A stretch of 64,000 nt of DNA from Cupriavidus basilensis. Its GTDB lineage: Bacteria; Pseudomonadota; Gammaproteobacteria; Burkholderiales; Burkholderiaceae. Each line of letters starts with the position of its first letter. The first letter of the stretch is position 1. The stretch is from NCBI RefSeq assembly GCF_000876015.1, contig NZ_BBQM01000018.1:248001-312000 (forward strand), given 5' to 3'. Below the pieces are notes generated by a model, which saw only the letters and a list, made by a program, of their open reading frames with translations, had not been told where the DNA came from and did not search any database. Both the position numbers and the translations under genes were made by a program. Positions 18,097 through 28,570 of the stretch are shown here, piece by piece.

Positions 18097-18804
18097 ATGG
18101 AATCCAAACCGCAACCCGGCCCGCGCCGCACCCGCGACCGCATCCTCGACGTCTCGCTGCGCCTGTTCAACGAGCTCGGCGAGCCCAACGTGACGACCAC
18201 CACGATCGCGGAGGCGATGGAGATCAGCCCCGGCAATCTCTACTACCACTTCCGCAACAAGGACGACATCATCAACTCCATCTTCATGCTGTTCGAGCAG
18301 GAGATGGAGCGCCGCCTCAAGTTGCCGGAAGACCACAAGGCCACGCTGGACGAAAGCTGGGGCTACCTCCAGTACATGTCCGAGTTCCTGTGGAACTACC
18401 GCTTCCTGTACCGCGACATCAACGACCTGCTGGCGCGCAACCGCATGCTTGAAACCAACTTCAAGCGCATCGTCGAGCAGAAGAAGCGCCTGGCGATGGA
18501 GATCTGCCGCCAGTTCCAGGAAGACGGCGAGATGGAAGCCACGCCCGAGCAGGTCGACGCGATCTGCACCAACATGGTCGTGGTGTCCACCTACTGGCTG
18601 TCCTTCCAGTTCGTGCAGCACCCGCGCCAGTACAACGACCCGGACCAGATCCGCGGCTACCTGCACGGCGCCAGCTACCACATCTTCTCGATCCTCGCGC
18701 CCTACCTGCGCGGCAGGGCGCGCGAGGCGTTCGAGCAGCAGGCGCGCGAATACGCCGCCGCGCGCGCGGCCCAGACTCCCAACCTGAAGGAAGACAACAA
18801 GTGA
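18097..18804 (+). CDS. TetR family transcriptional regulator
   Basis: A 235-residue regulator. The TetR DNA-binding domain is at about residues 10-60: RDRILDVSLRLFNELG, then TTIAEAMEISPGNLYYHFRNKDDI with the classical helix-turn-helix. The helical ligand-binding part runs to about 215 and matches no ligand class recognised here. ATG 18097 is the last start before the conserved arm. Its stop overlaps the GTG of the LOG gene, so the two are co-translated. Targets are unknown; autoregulation is plausible from the palindromic -10 region. Confidence 0.88.
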   Translation: MESKPQPGPRRTRDRILDVSLRLFNELGEPNVTTTTIAEAMEISPGNLYYHFRNKDDIINSIFMLFEQEMERRLKLPEDHKATLDESWGYLQYMSEFLWNYRFLYRDINDLLARNRMLETNFKRIVEQKKRLAMEICRQFQEDGEMEATPEQVDAICTNMVVVSTYWLSFQFVQHPRQYNDPDQIRGYLHGASYHIFSILAPYLRGRAREAFEQQAREYAAARAAQTPNLKEDNK

Positions 18805-19385
18805 AGTCCGTTTGCATCTACTGCGGCTCCAGCCCCGGCAACCGTCCCGAATACGCCGAAGCGGCGCGCGCGATGGGCAGGCTCCTGGCCGAGCGCGGCC
18901 TGGCGCTGGTCTACGGCGGCGGCAAGGTCGGGCTGATGGGCACCGTGGCCGATGCCGTGCTGGCGCACGGCGGCACCGCCATCGGCATCATCCCCGAGGC
19001 GCTGATGCAGAAGGAGGTGGGCCACCGCGGCCTGAGCGAGCTGCATGTGGTGCGCAACATGCACGAGCGCAAGCAGATGATGGCCGACCGCGCCGACGCC
19101 TTCGTCGCCATGCCCGGCGGCGTGGGCACCTTCGAGGAACTGTTCGAGACCTTCACCTGGCTGCAGCTCGGCTACCACGCCAAGCCGGTCGGCCTGCTCA
19201 ACGCGGCCGGCTTCTACGACGGCATGCGCGGCTTCCTGCAGCACGCCGTCGACGAAGGCTTCCTCAAGCAGGTCCACAACGACCTGCTGCACGTCGACAC
19301 CACGCCCGAAGGCATCCTCGACAAGCTCGCCCGCGCGCCGCGCGTGACCGTCGACAAGTGGCAGGAAAAGCGCGAGCAGACCTGA
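18801..19385 (+). CDS. LOG family protein (cytokinin riboside 5'-phosphate phosphoribohydrolase-like)
   Basis: A 194-residue Rossmann-like protein of the LOG / TIGR00730 family, which cleaves the N-glycosidic bond of AMP or cytokinin nucleotides. The two signature motifs are present: YGGGKVGLMG (about residue 38) and MPGGVGTFEELFETFTW (about 97). The GTG start overlaps the TetR stop (GTGA). Since bacterial LOG proteins release adenine from AMP, it could feed the purine pathway encoded later in the window, but that link is speculative. Confidence 0.88.
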   Translation: MKSVCIYCGSSPGNRPEYAEAARAMGRLLAERGLALVYGGGKVGLMGTVADAVLAHGGTAIGIIPEALMQKEVGHRGLSELHVVRNMHERKQMMADRADAFVAMPGGVGTFEELFETFTWLQLGYHAKPVGLLNAAGFYDGMRGFLQHAVDEGFLKQVHNDLLHVDTTPEGILDKLARAPRVTVDKWQEKREQT

Positions 19386-19424
19386 GTCCCGCGCGCCGGG
19401 TCCGCGGCCGCCTCGCGGCGGCCT

Positions 19425-19859
19425 TCAGCGCGGCACGTTGCGCATCCAGTCGGCGGTATCGAAGAACGCCTTCATCAGGCGCAGTTGCAGGTCGTCGGGC
19501 AGGCCCACGTCCTGCATCGCCAGCGCCATGCAGCGCAGCCACTGGTCGCGCTCGCTGGTGCCGATCTGGAACGGCAGGTGGCGCGCGCGCAGGCGCGGGT
19601 GGCCGAAGCGCTCGATGAAATGGTTGGGCCCGCCCAGCCAGCCGCACAGGAACCAGAACAGCTTGTCGCGCGAGCCGTCGAGCGAGGCGGGATGGAGCGA
19701 GCGCAGCCCCTTGAACTGCTCTTCCAGGTCCATCAGGTCGTAGAAACGGTCCACCAGTTCGCGCACGCGCGCCTCGCCGCCGACCAGTTCGTAGGCGGTG
19801 GTCTCGGTGGCGGCAGCGTCGGTGGTTTCGGTGGCTGCGGGGTTCGGATCGGTACTCAT
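19425..19859 (-). CDS. Group II truncated haemoglobin
   Basis: A 144-residue protein of the 2/2 globin family, group II (TrHbO), linked to oxygen or nitric oxide chemistry. After a 25-residue Ala/Thr-rich leader the globin core starts YELVGGEARVRELVDRFYDLM. FLCGWLGGPNHFIERFG and GHPRLRARHLPFQIG carry the group II residues, with the proximal His in ARHLPF. The Trp in RDQWLRCMALAM matches the conserved TrpG8. It faces the LOG gene tail to tail and lies 62 bases past the YbbP-like gene. Confidence 0.88.
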   Translation of the reverse strand: MSTDPNPAATETTDAAATETTAYELVGGEARVRELVDRFYDLMDLEEQFKGLRSLHPASLDGSRDKLFWFLCGWLGGPNHFIERFGHPRLRARHLPFQIGTSERDQWLRCMALAMQDVGLPDDLQLRLMKAFFDTADWMRNVPR

Positions 19860-19921
19860 GAATGCTCGTCAGGTCGTCGGGCGCGGGGCGGCCATGCCGC
19901 CGGAAGGCATGCGAAGGCCGC

Positions 19922-22558
19922 TCAGGCGTCGCGCAGCGTGGCCAGCGCGGGCTGCCGCAGCACCTCGCGCAAACCCAGCCAGCCCCCCGCAAAAGCGCAC
20001 AGCATGCCAGAAAGCACGCCGGCCGGCACGATCCAGCCGTTGAAGCGGTACGGGAAATCGAACACGAACTGCGACAGGCCCCAGCCCACCGCGATCGCGC
20101 CCAGGCTGGCCAGCAGCCCCGCCAGGCCGCCCACCACCAGGAACTCGGTGTACTGCGTCTGCCGCACCACCGCGGCCGAGGCGCCCAGCGCCTTGAGCAG
20201 GCCGGCGTCGCGCTTGCGCTCGTCGCGCGAACCGGAAAGCGCCGCGTAAAGCACCGTCACGCCGGCCGCCAGCGTGAACACGAACAGGAATTCCACCGCG
20301 GCGATGACCTGGTCGAGCACTTCCTGGATCTGGCGCAGGATCAGGTCGGTGTTGACCACCGTGATGTTGGGGAAGGCCGCCACCAGCCGGTTGCCCAGCG
20401 CCGCCTGCGGCGCGGGCAGGTGGAACGCGGTGATGTAGGTCTCGGGCATGCCCTTCATCGCCGCCGGCGGCAGGATGACGAAGAAGTTCACCCGCATCGA
20501 GCCCCAGTCCAGCTTGCGCAGCGAAGTCACCGGCGCCTCCACCGGCTGCCCCGCCACGTCGAAGCGCAGCGTGTCGCCCAGGTGGATGCCGAGCGTCTTC
20601 GCGATGCCCTCCTCCACCGACGCGCCGGCCTCGCCGCCGCCGGCGGCCAGCCAGCGGCCGGCGACCACGCGGTTGCCCTCGGGCAGCCGGTCGGTGTACG
20701 ACAGGTTGAACTCGCGCTCGACCAGGTTGCGCGCGCGCCCGTCCGGGTACTGCCCGGCCTGCACCGGCTGGCCGCCGATGTGCGTCAGGCGCCCGCGCAC
20801 CATCGGGTACAGCAGGTCGGCGATGCCGGCGTGCGCGAGCATGCCGGCCAGCGGCGCGCGCTGGTCGGGCTGGATGTTGATGATGAAGCGGTTGGGCGCG
20901 TCCGCCGGCGTGGCGTTGCGCCACGAGGCGATCAGGTCGTTGCGGGTCATGCCCAGCAGCAGCAGCGCCATCAGGCCCACCGCCAGCGCCACGGTCTGCA
21001 GCACCGTCACCGCGCGGCGCCGCTCCAGCACCGCCAGCGCGAAGCGCCAGCCCACGCTGCCGCGCCCCGGCTTGCGCCCGCGCATCAGGCGCGCCAGCAG
21101 GCTCAGCAGGCCCAGCGCCAGCAGCGCGAAGGCCACGCCGGCGCCGAGGAAGCCGCCCGCGGTGGTCAGGCCCAGCTTGAGGTCGCGCGCGGCCACCAGC
21201 AGCAGCGCCACGAAGGCGCCCAGGCCGAGCCCGTAGGCCACCCACGTGGACACCGGCGGCGCGCCCAGGTCGCGCCGCAGCACGCGCAGCGGCGGCACGC
21301 GCGTGAGCGCCAGCAGCGGCGGCAGCGCGAAGCCCGCCAGCAGCACCATGCCGGCCAGCAGGCCCACCAGCGACGGCACCAGCGACGGCTGCGGCAGCGT
21401 CACGGTCAGCAGGTTGCCCAGCGACAGCAGCAGGCCGTAGTGCGCCAGGTAGCCCAGCACCACGCCGGCCACCGCGCCGCCGATGCCCAGCAGCAGGAAT
21501 TCCAGCGTGAAGGCCAGCAGGATCTCGCGGCGCGACAGGCCCATGCACTTGTACACCGCGCAGGCGTCGGTATGGCGCTGCATGTAGCGGCGCGCGGACA
21601 TGGCGATGGCCACCGCCGCGATCATCGCCGACAGCACCGCCACCAGCGACAGGAAACGCTCGGCGCGGTCCAGCGTGGCGCGCATCTGCGGCTGGCCGGA
21701 CTCGAGCGACTCCACGCGCGTGTTGCGCAGCCCGCGCCGGCCGATCTCGGCCTCGGCCCAGCGCTGGTAGGCCTGGCCGGCCGCGTCGGGGCCCGCCACC
21801 AGCAGGCGGTAGGTCACGCGGCTGCCCCAGCCCACCAGCCCGGTGGCGTCCAGGTCCGACAGCGGCAGCATCACGCGCGGCGCGAAGTTCATGAAACCGG
21901 CGCCGCGGTCGAGCTCCTGCGTGACGATGCGCTCGATGCGAAAGCCGCGGCTGCCGAGCTGGATGGTGTCGCCCAGCGACAAGCCGAGCGAATCGAGCAG
22001 CGCCTCGTCGACCCACACCGTGCCGGGCGCCGGGATGCCCGCGGCGGCCACTTCCGGGCCGCCGCGCGCGCCGGCCACCTTGACCTGCCCGCGCAGCGGG
22101 TAGCCCGGGCCGACCGCCTTGAGCGCGGCCAGTTGCGAAGGCGGCTCCGCCGCCGCGGCCGAAGCGCCGGCGGCCGCGGTCTCCTGCCCGGCCCGGTGCG
22201 CGGTGGCCATGCTGGGAAAGGTGACGGTCTGCGCGGTGGCCAGCCCGGCCTGCGCGGCGCGGGCGGCGAAGGCCGCGTCGAACGGCTGGTCGCTCACGAT
22301 CAGCACGTCGGCGGCGATCATCTGGCGCGCGTCGCGCTCCAGCCCCAGCCGCATGCGGTCGGCCAGGAAACCCACGCTGCTCAGCGCCGCCACCGCCAGC
22401 ACCAGCGCGAACAGCAGCAGGTACAGCTCGCCGGCGCGCCAGTCGCGCCGCGCCATGCGCAGGGCCTGGCGCCACGGGGAGAAGCGGGCCGTGGGCGCCG
22501 CCGCGGCGGCAGGGAAAGCGCCGGCGATCCCGGCGGCCGAATCCAGTTCGGAAGGCAT
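19922..22558 (-). CDS. ABC transporter permease, YbbP/FtsX superfamily
   Basis: An 878-residue inner-membrane protein with the MacB/FtsX architecture duplicated, as in YbbP. One membrane segment lies at about residues 44-65, followed by a large periplasmic MacB-PCD-like domain. Three segments follow at about 315-430, further segments in the middle (about 440-560), a second periplasmic domain, and a final FtsX unit (about 750-870, with ERKRDAGLLKALGAS). YbbP normally pairs with the ATPase YbbA; no ATPase gene is adjacent here, so the partner must be elsewhere. Family members probably move lipids or release substrates from the periplasmic face. The substrate is unknown. Confidence 0.85.
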   Translation of the reverse strand: MPSELDSAAGIAGAFPAAAAAPTARFSPWRQALRMARRDWRAGELYLLLFALVLAVAALSSVGFLADRMRLGLERDARQMIAADVLIVSDQPFDAAFAARAAQAGLATAQTVTFPSMATAHRAGQETAAAGASAAAAEPPSQLAALKAVGPGYPLRGQVKVAGARGGPEVAAAGIPAPGTVWVDEALLDSLGLSLGDTIQLGSRGFRIERIVTQELDRGAGFMNFAPRVMLPLSDLDATGLVGWGSRVTYRLLVAGPDAAGQAYQRWAEAEIGRRGLRNTRVESLESGQPQMRATLDRAERFLSLVAVLSAMIAAVAIAMSARRYMQRHTDACAVYKCMGLSRREILLAFTLEFLLLGIGGAVAGVVLGYLAHYGLLLSLGNLLTVTLPQPSLVPSLVGLLAGMVLLAGFALPPLLALTRVPPLRVLRRDLGAPPVSTWVAYGLGLGAFVALLLVAARDLKLGLTTAGGFLGAGVAFALLALGLLSLLARLMRGRKPGRGSVGWRFALAVLERRRAVTVLQTVALAVGLMALLLLGMTRNDLIASWRNATPADAPNRFIINIQPDQRAPLAGMLAHAGIADLLYPMVRGRLTHIGGQPVQAGQYPDGRARNLVEREFNLSYTDRLPEGNRVVAGRWLAAGGGEAGASVEEGIAKTLGIHLGDTLRFDVAGQPVEAPVTSLRKLDWGSMRVNFFVILPPAAMKGMPETYITAFHLPAPQAALGNRLVAAFPNITVVNTDLILRQIQEVLDQVIAAVEFLFVFTLAAGVTVLYAALSGSRDERKRDAGLLKALGASAAVVRQTQYTEFLVVGGLAGLLASLGAIAVGWGLSQFVFDFPYRFNGWIVPAGVLSGMLCAFAGGWLGLREVLRQPALATLRDA

Positions 22559-22653
22559 CAGTCAGTTATCCGTGCACATGCGTTGAAGCGGCCCGCCAGG
22601 CAGGCCGCCGGTTGTCCGGTGAAGATGTGAAGGCAATGAATCCGGCTTGGGCG

Positions 22654-23268
22654 CTAGCGCCGCGGCAGCCGGCGCGCCGCGACGGCGGGCTCGCCCCGCC
22701 CCAGCGCCTGGCGCAGCCGGCGCAGGCCGCGCCACAGCCTGGGCAGCAGCCAGATCGCCACCACCAGCAGCAGCGCCAGCACCACCAGGAACGCCACCGG
22801 CAGGAAGAAGGCCAGCAGCAGGCCGCCGCTGGCGGCGACGTCCTCGCTCAGTGAGGCAGCCCAGTTCGAAAACGGTTCCGGCGAGACGTTGATCAGCGCG
22901 CGCGTGCCGGCCTTGGCCGCGTGCGCGGTGCCCGCCAGCGTGCCGCCGGCCAGCCCCGCGGCCATCACCCATTGCGGATCGAGCTGGCCGAACGCGGCGG
23001 CGGCCAGGATCGCGCCGGCGGGAATGCGGATGAAGGTCTGGATGCCGTCCCAGAACGAGTCGAAGCCGGGCACCTTGTCGGCCACGAACTCGGCCAGCGC
23101 CAGCAGCGCGGCCAGGGCGATCATCCACCATGACTCCAGCACCTGCAGCCCCGGCGGCAGGTGCAGCAGCCCCAGGCGCCCAAGCGCGCCGGCCGTGAAC
23201 ACGGCCAGGTAGAGGCGGAATCCGCTGGTCCAGGACAAGCCCGCGGCCAACGCGGCCGTTTCTAGCAT
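22654..23268 (-). CDS. DUF4126 membrane protein
   Basis: A 204-residue integral membrane protein of the DUF4126 family with five to six hydrophobic segments. It starts MLETAALAAGLSWTSGFRLYL, and DSFWDGIQTFIRIPAGAIL is a conserved stretch. A basic tail (RRLPRR) ends the protein. Function is unknown for the family. It lies upstream of the YbbP-like gene on the same strand with a 95-base gap. Confidence 0.8.
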   Translation of the reverse strand: MLETAALAAGLSWTSGFRLYLAVFTAGALGRLGLLHLPPGLQVLESWWMIALAALLALAEFVADKVPGFDSFWDGIQTFIRIPAGAILAAAAFGQLDPQWVMAAGLAGGTLAGTAHAAKAGTRALINVSPEPFSNWAASLSEDVAASGGLLLAFFLPVAFLVVLALLLVVAIWLLPRLWRGLRRLRQALGRGEPAVAARRLPRR

Positions 23269-23340
23269 GAGGCTCCTTGCGTGTCTGTGGCGGAAGGCGC
23301 GCAGCCAGCCGCTGCAAGCAGTGTAATACGGCGCCGCCGG

Positions 23341-23386
23341 AATGGCCGACGAATGGCCGACGAATGCCCGCCCGAATGCCCACCCG
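23341..23386 (+). repeat. 11-12-bp tandem repeat, about four copies
   Basis: AATGGCCGACG occurs twice head to tail (23341 and 23352), followed by two degenerate units (AATGCCCGCCCG and AATGCCCACCCG). It lies upstream of the DUF4126 gene, in the gap before the LysR gene. Confidence 0.65.
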
Positions 23387-23474
23387 GATGTCGCGCAACA
23401 GCCGCCATCGCGGCCAGGGCCGTGGCCAGCGCCGGAAGCGCCATGCCAGTCACATGCGGCCGTCCGCCGGCGGA

Positions 23475-24431
23475 TCAGGCCGGCACTTCCCCGAGCCTGG
23501 GCAACTGCGGCAGTTGCGGCAGCTCGGCCGCCACCTCCGCGATCATGCGCCGCAGCCACATCACGTCCGGCGCCGCGTGGCAGCGCTCGTGCCAGAGCTG
23601 GTAGAAGCGCATGCGCGGGAACGGCACCGGCGACGGCACCATGCGCAGCGGCAGGTACTGCGAATAATGCGCGGCGAACTGGCGGCCGGTGGTGAAGACC
23701 ATGTCGGTCTTCATCAGCACGTAGGGCACCAGGCCGAAATACGGCAGCGTGACCTGGATATTGCGCTTGTAGCCCTGCTCGGCCAGCGCCTGGTCGATCA
23801 TGCTGCGCTGCATGGACGCATACGGCGCCGGCGCCAGGTGCGGCATCTCCAGGTAGTGCTTGAGCGTCAGGCCCTTGCGCGCGAGCGGGTGCTGGGCGCC
23901 GAGCATGCATACCACCTCGTCGTCGAACAGCGGCGAGATGTGCAGGTGCTCGGGCGGCGACAGCCAGTTGCCGACCACGATGTCGAGCTGGCCCTGCTCC
24001 AGGCTTTCGAGGAAGTCGCTGGAGGAGGTCATCGGGTGCACGAACAGCCGGGCGCCCGGCGCCAGCCGGCGCACGCGCTCGACGATGTTGGGCAGGAAAA
24101 AGGCGTCGAGGTAGTCGGGCGCGCCCAGGTGGAACGTGCGCGTGGTGGTGGCCGCGTCGAAATGCTGCGGCGGGCGGGCGATGCGGTCCATCGCCGCCAG
24201 GCTCTGCTCGGCCAGCGCCAGCAGCTCGCGCCCGCGCTCGGTCGGCACCATGCCGCTCTTGCCGCGCACCAGGATGGCGTCTCCGGTGATCTCGCGCAGG
24301 CGCTTGAGCGTGTTGCTGATGGCCGGCTGCGACTGGCCCAGCTTGACCGCCGTGCGGGTCACGCTCTGCTCGGTCAGCAGGGTGTGCAGCACACGCAGCA
24401 AATAGGTGTCGAGATGGTCGCGTCCGTGCAT
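23475..24431 (-). CDS. LysR family transcriptional regulator, divergent from xdhABC
   Basis: A 318-residue LysR regulator. The winged helix occupies about residues 8-66 (LRVLHTLLTEQSVTRTAVKLGQSQPAISNTLKRLRE). The effector-binding domain with its typical GAPDYL and DIVVGNWLSPPEHL stretches follows. It is transcribed away from xdhA with a 206-base shared control region containing nested inverted repeats, the normal layout for a LysR activator of the neighbouring operon. A purine such as xanthine or urate is a plausible co-inducer, which is inference. Confidence 0.9.
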   Translation of the reverse strand: MHGRDHLDTYLLRVLHTLLTEQSVTRTAVKLGQSQPAISNTLKRLREITGDAILVRGKSGMVPTERGRELLALAEQSLAAMDRIARPPQHFDAATTTRTFHLGAPDYLDAFFLPNIVERVRRLAPGARLFVHPMTSSSDFLESLEQGQLDIVVGNWLSPPEHLHISPLFDDEVVCMLGAQHPLARKGLTLKHYLEMPHLAPAPYASMQRSMIDQALAEQGYKRNIQVTLPYFGLVPYVLMKTDMVFTTGRQFAAHYSQYLPLRMVPSPVPFPRMRFYQLWHERCHAAPDVMWLRRMIAEVAAELPQLPQLPRLGEVPA

Positions 24432-24556
24432 GGCGAGGGGGCGCCGGGGCGCGCCGCGGCGGCCGGTGGCGTGGGGGATGGGAACGGCGCATAGTGTATG
24501 TCAGGCACCCCGCCAGCGGTTAATCCGGGCGGCGGCGCAACGCGCTCCCGCCCTTG

Positions 24557-24618
24557 ATGGGGCATATCACCTGGGCCGAATATTGCATCATCGGCCTGAG
24601 TGCTATGTTTTGCCCCAT
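24557..24618. promoter_or_regulatory. Nested inverted repeats in the LysR-xdhA control region
   Basis: Inner repeat GGCCGA (24574-24579) and TCGGCC (24591-24596) is perfect with an 11-base spacer, the LysR-type T-N11-A geometry. Outer repeat ATGGGGCA (24557-24564) and TGCCCCAT (24611-24618) is also perfect. Both lie just upstream of xdhA. Confidence 0.6.
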
Positions 24619-24637
24619 TGCAAAGAGAGACGACATC

Positions 24638-26149
<1,512 letters not shown>

Positions 26150-26165
26150 GGGGAGGACCGGCACC

Positions 26166-28559
26166 ATGAACAAGCAAACCGAACCCTTCCTGCTCGACGC
26201 CGGGAACGAACGCGACGGCGAGGACCGCGCCATCGCCACGCCGCAGGTCGGCATCTCGCGCCCGCACGAATCGGCGCACCTGCACGTGGCCGGCACCGCC
26301 ACCTACACCGACGACATCCCCGAGCTGGCCGGCACGCTGCACGCCGCGCTCGGCATGAGCACGCGCGCGCATGCTCGCATCAGGTCGGTCTCGCTCGACA
26401 AGGTGCGCGCCGCGCCCGGCGTGGTGGCGGTGCTGACCGCCGACGACATCCCCGCCACCAACGACTGCGGCCCGATCCTCCACGACGACCCGATCCTGGC
26501 CACCGGCGTGGTGCAGTTCATCGGCCAGCCGCTGTTCGTGGTGGTCGCCACCTCGCACGACGCCGCGCGCCGCGCCGCGCGCCTGGGCACGATCGAATAC
26601 GAGGACCTGCCCCCGGTGCTGTCGCCCGAGGCCGCGCACCAGGCCGGCAGCTACGTGCTGCCGCCGATGCACCTCGCGCGCGGCGAGCCGGCCGGCCGCA
26701 TCGCCGCGGCCGCGCACCGCGAGCGCGGCCATATCCGCCTGGGCGGCCAGGAGCAGTTCTACCTGGAAGGCCAGATCGCCTACGCCGCGCCTAAGGAAAA
26801 CGACGGCATGCACGTATGGTGCTCCACCCAGCATCCGACCGAGATGCAGCACGCGGTGGCGCACATGCTGGGCTGGCACGCGCACCAGGTGCTGGTGGAA
26901 TGCCGGCGCATGGGCGGCGGCTTCGGCGGCAAGGAATCGCAGTCGGCGATCTTCGCGTGCTGCGCGGCGCTGGCGGCGTGGAAGCTGCTGTGCCCGGTCA
27001 AGCTGCGCCCGGACCGCGACGACGACATGATGATCACCGGCAAGCGCCACGACTTCGTGTTCGACTACGAGGTCGGCCACGACGCCGACGGCCGCCTCGA
27101 CGGCGTGGCCGTGGAGATGGTCTCGCGCGCCGGCTTCTCGGCCGACCTGTCCGGCCCGGTGATGACGCGCGCGATCTGCCACTTCGACAACGCCTACTGG
27201 CTGCCCGACGTGCGCATCGACGGCTACTGCGGCAAGACCAACACGCAGAGCAACACCGCGTTCCGCGGCTTCGGCGGCCCGCAGGGCGCGTTCGCCATCG
27301 AGTACATCCTCGACAACGTGGCGCGCACCGTCGGCCGCGACGCGCTCGACGTGCGCCGCGCCAACCTGTACGGCAAGACCGAGCGCAACGTCACGCCCTA
27401 CGGCCAAACCGTGGAGGACAACGTCATCCACGAACTGCTCGACGAGCTGGAAGCCAGCAGCGCCTACCGCGCGCGCCGCGCCGCCACGCGCGCGTTCAAC
27501 GCCGCCAGCCCGGTGCTCAAGAAAGGCATCGCCATCACGCCGGTGAAGTTCGGCATCTCGTTCAACGTGGCCCACTTCAACCAGGCCGGCGCGCTGGTGC
27601 ACGTGTACAACGATGGTTCGGTGCTGGTGAACCACGGCGGCACCGAGATGGGCCAGGGCCTCAACACCAAGGTGGCGATGGTGGTGGCGCACGAGCTCGG
27701 CATCCGCCTGGAGCGCGTGCGCGTGACCGCCACCGACACCAGCAAGGTGGCCAACACCTCGGCCACCGCCGCCTCCACCGGCTCGGACCTGAACGGCAAG
27801 GCCGCGCAGGACGCCGCGCGCCAGATCCGCGAGCGGCTGGCCGCGTTCGCCGCGCGCCAGGCCGGCGTGGAACCCGGCGAGGTCAGCTTCGGCGACGACC
27901 TGGTGGTGGCCGGCGAGCTGCGCCTGGACTTCAGCGAGCTGGCCCGCCAGGCCTACATGGCGCGCGTGCAGTTGTGGTCGGACGGCTTCTACACCACGCC
28001 CAAGCTGTACTGGGACCAGTCGAAGCTGCAAGGCCGGCCGTTCTATTACTTCGCCTACGGCGCGGCCTGCTCCGAGGTGCTGGTGGACACGCTGACCGGC
28101 GAATGGAAGCTGCTGCAGGCCGACGTGCTGCACGACGCGGGCCGCTCGCTCAACCCGGCCATCGACATCGGCCAGGTCGAGGGCGCCTTCATCCAGGGCA
28201 TGGGCTGGCTCACCACCGAGGAACTGTGGTGGAACCAGGACGGCAAGCTGATGACGCACGCGCCGTCCACCTACAAGATCCCGACCGTCAACGACTGCCC
28301 CGAGAACTTCACCGTGCGGCTGTTCGACAACCGCAACGTGGAGGACAGCATCCACCGCTCCAAGGCGGTCGGCGAGCCGCCGCTGCTGCTGCCGTTCTCG
28401 GTGTTCTTCGCCATCCGCGACGCGGTGGCCAGTGTGGGCGGCTACCGCGTCAACCCGCCGCTGTCGGCGCCGGCCACCGGCGAGGCCATCCTCGACGCGG
28501 TGGACGCGGTGCGCGCCGCGGCCACCCCGGCATCCCCGGCATCCCCGGCATCCTGGTAG
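26166..28559 (+). CDS. xdhB: Xanthine dehydrogenase large subunit (molybdopterin)
   Basis: The 797-residue catalytic subunit that hydroxylates hypoxanthine to xanthine and xanthine to urate at a molybdenum cofactor. Signature stretches include ECRRMGGGFGGKESQ, NTAFRGFGGPQGAFAIEYI, GGTEMGQGLNTK, and the catalytic glutamate near the C-terminus in KAVGEPPLLLPF. The last residues are an imperfect Ala-Ser-Pro tandem (ATPASPASPASW) produced by a 9-bp repeat. Operon order xdhA-xdhB-xdhC is conserved. Confidence 0.96.
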   Translation: MNKQTEPFLLDAGNERDGEDRAIATPQVGISRPHESAHLHVAGTATYTDDIPELAGTLHAALGMSTRAHARIRSVSLDKVRAAPGVVAVLTADDIPATNDCGPILHDDPILATGVVQFIGQPLFVVVATSHDAARRAARLGTIEYEDLPPVLSPEAAHQAGSYVLPPMHLARGEPAGRIAAAAHRERGHIRLGGQEQFYLEGQIAYAAPKENDGMHVWCSTQHPTEMQHAVAHMLGWHAHQVLVECRRMGGGFGGKESQSAIFACCAALAAWKLLCPVKLRPDRDDDMMITGKRHDFVFDYEVGHDADGRLDGVAVEMVSRAGFSADLSGPVMTRAICHFDNAYWLPDVRIDGYCGKTNTQSNTAFRGFGGPQGAFAIEYILDNVARTVGRDALDVRRANLYGKTERNVTPYGQTVEDNVIHELLDELEASSAYRARRAATRAFNAASPVLKKGIAITPVKFGISFNVAHFNQAGALVHVYNDGSVLVNHGGTEMGQGLNTKVAMVVAHELGIRLERVRVTATDTSKVANTSATAASTGSDLNGKAAQDAARQIRERLAAFAARQAGVEPGEVSFGDDLVVAGELRLDFSELARQAYMARVQLWSDGFYTTPKLYWDQSKLQGRPFYYFAYGAACSEVLVDTLTGEWKLLQADVLHDAGRSLNPAIDIGQVEGAFIQGMGWLTTEELWWNQDGKLMTHAPSTYKIPTVNDCPENFTVRLFDNRNVEDSIHRSKAVGEPPLLLPFSVFFAIRDAVASVGGYRVNPPLSAPATGEAILDAVDAVRAAATPASPASPASW

Positions 28560-28570
28560 GAAGGCACATC

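Noticed and set aside
19862-22630. Very long plus-strand ORF opposite the YbbP-like gene
   Set aside because: Antisense shadow: Gln/His/Arg-rich translation, while the minus frame has clear FtsX-type membrane structure.
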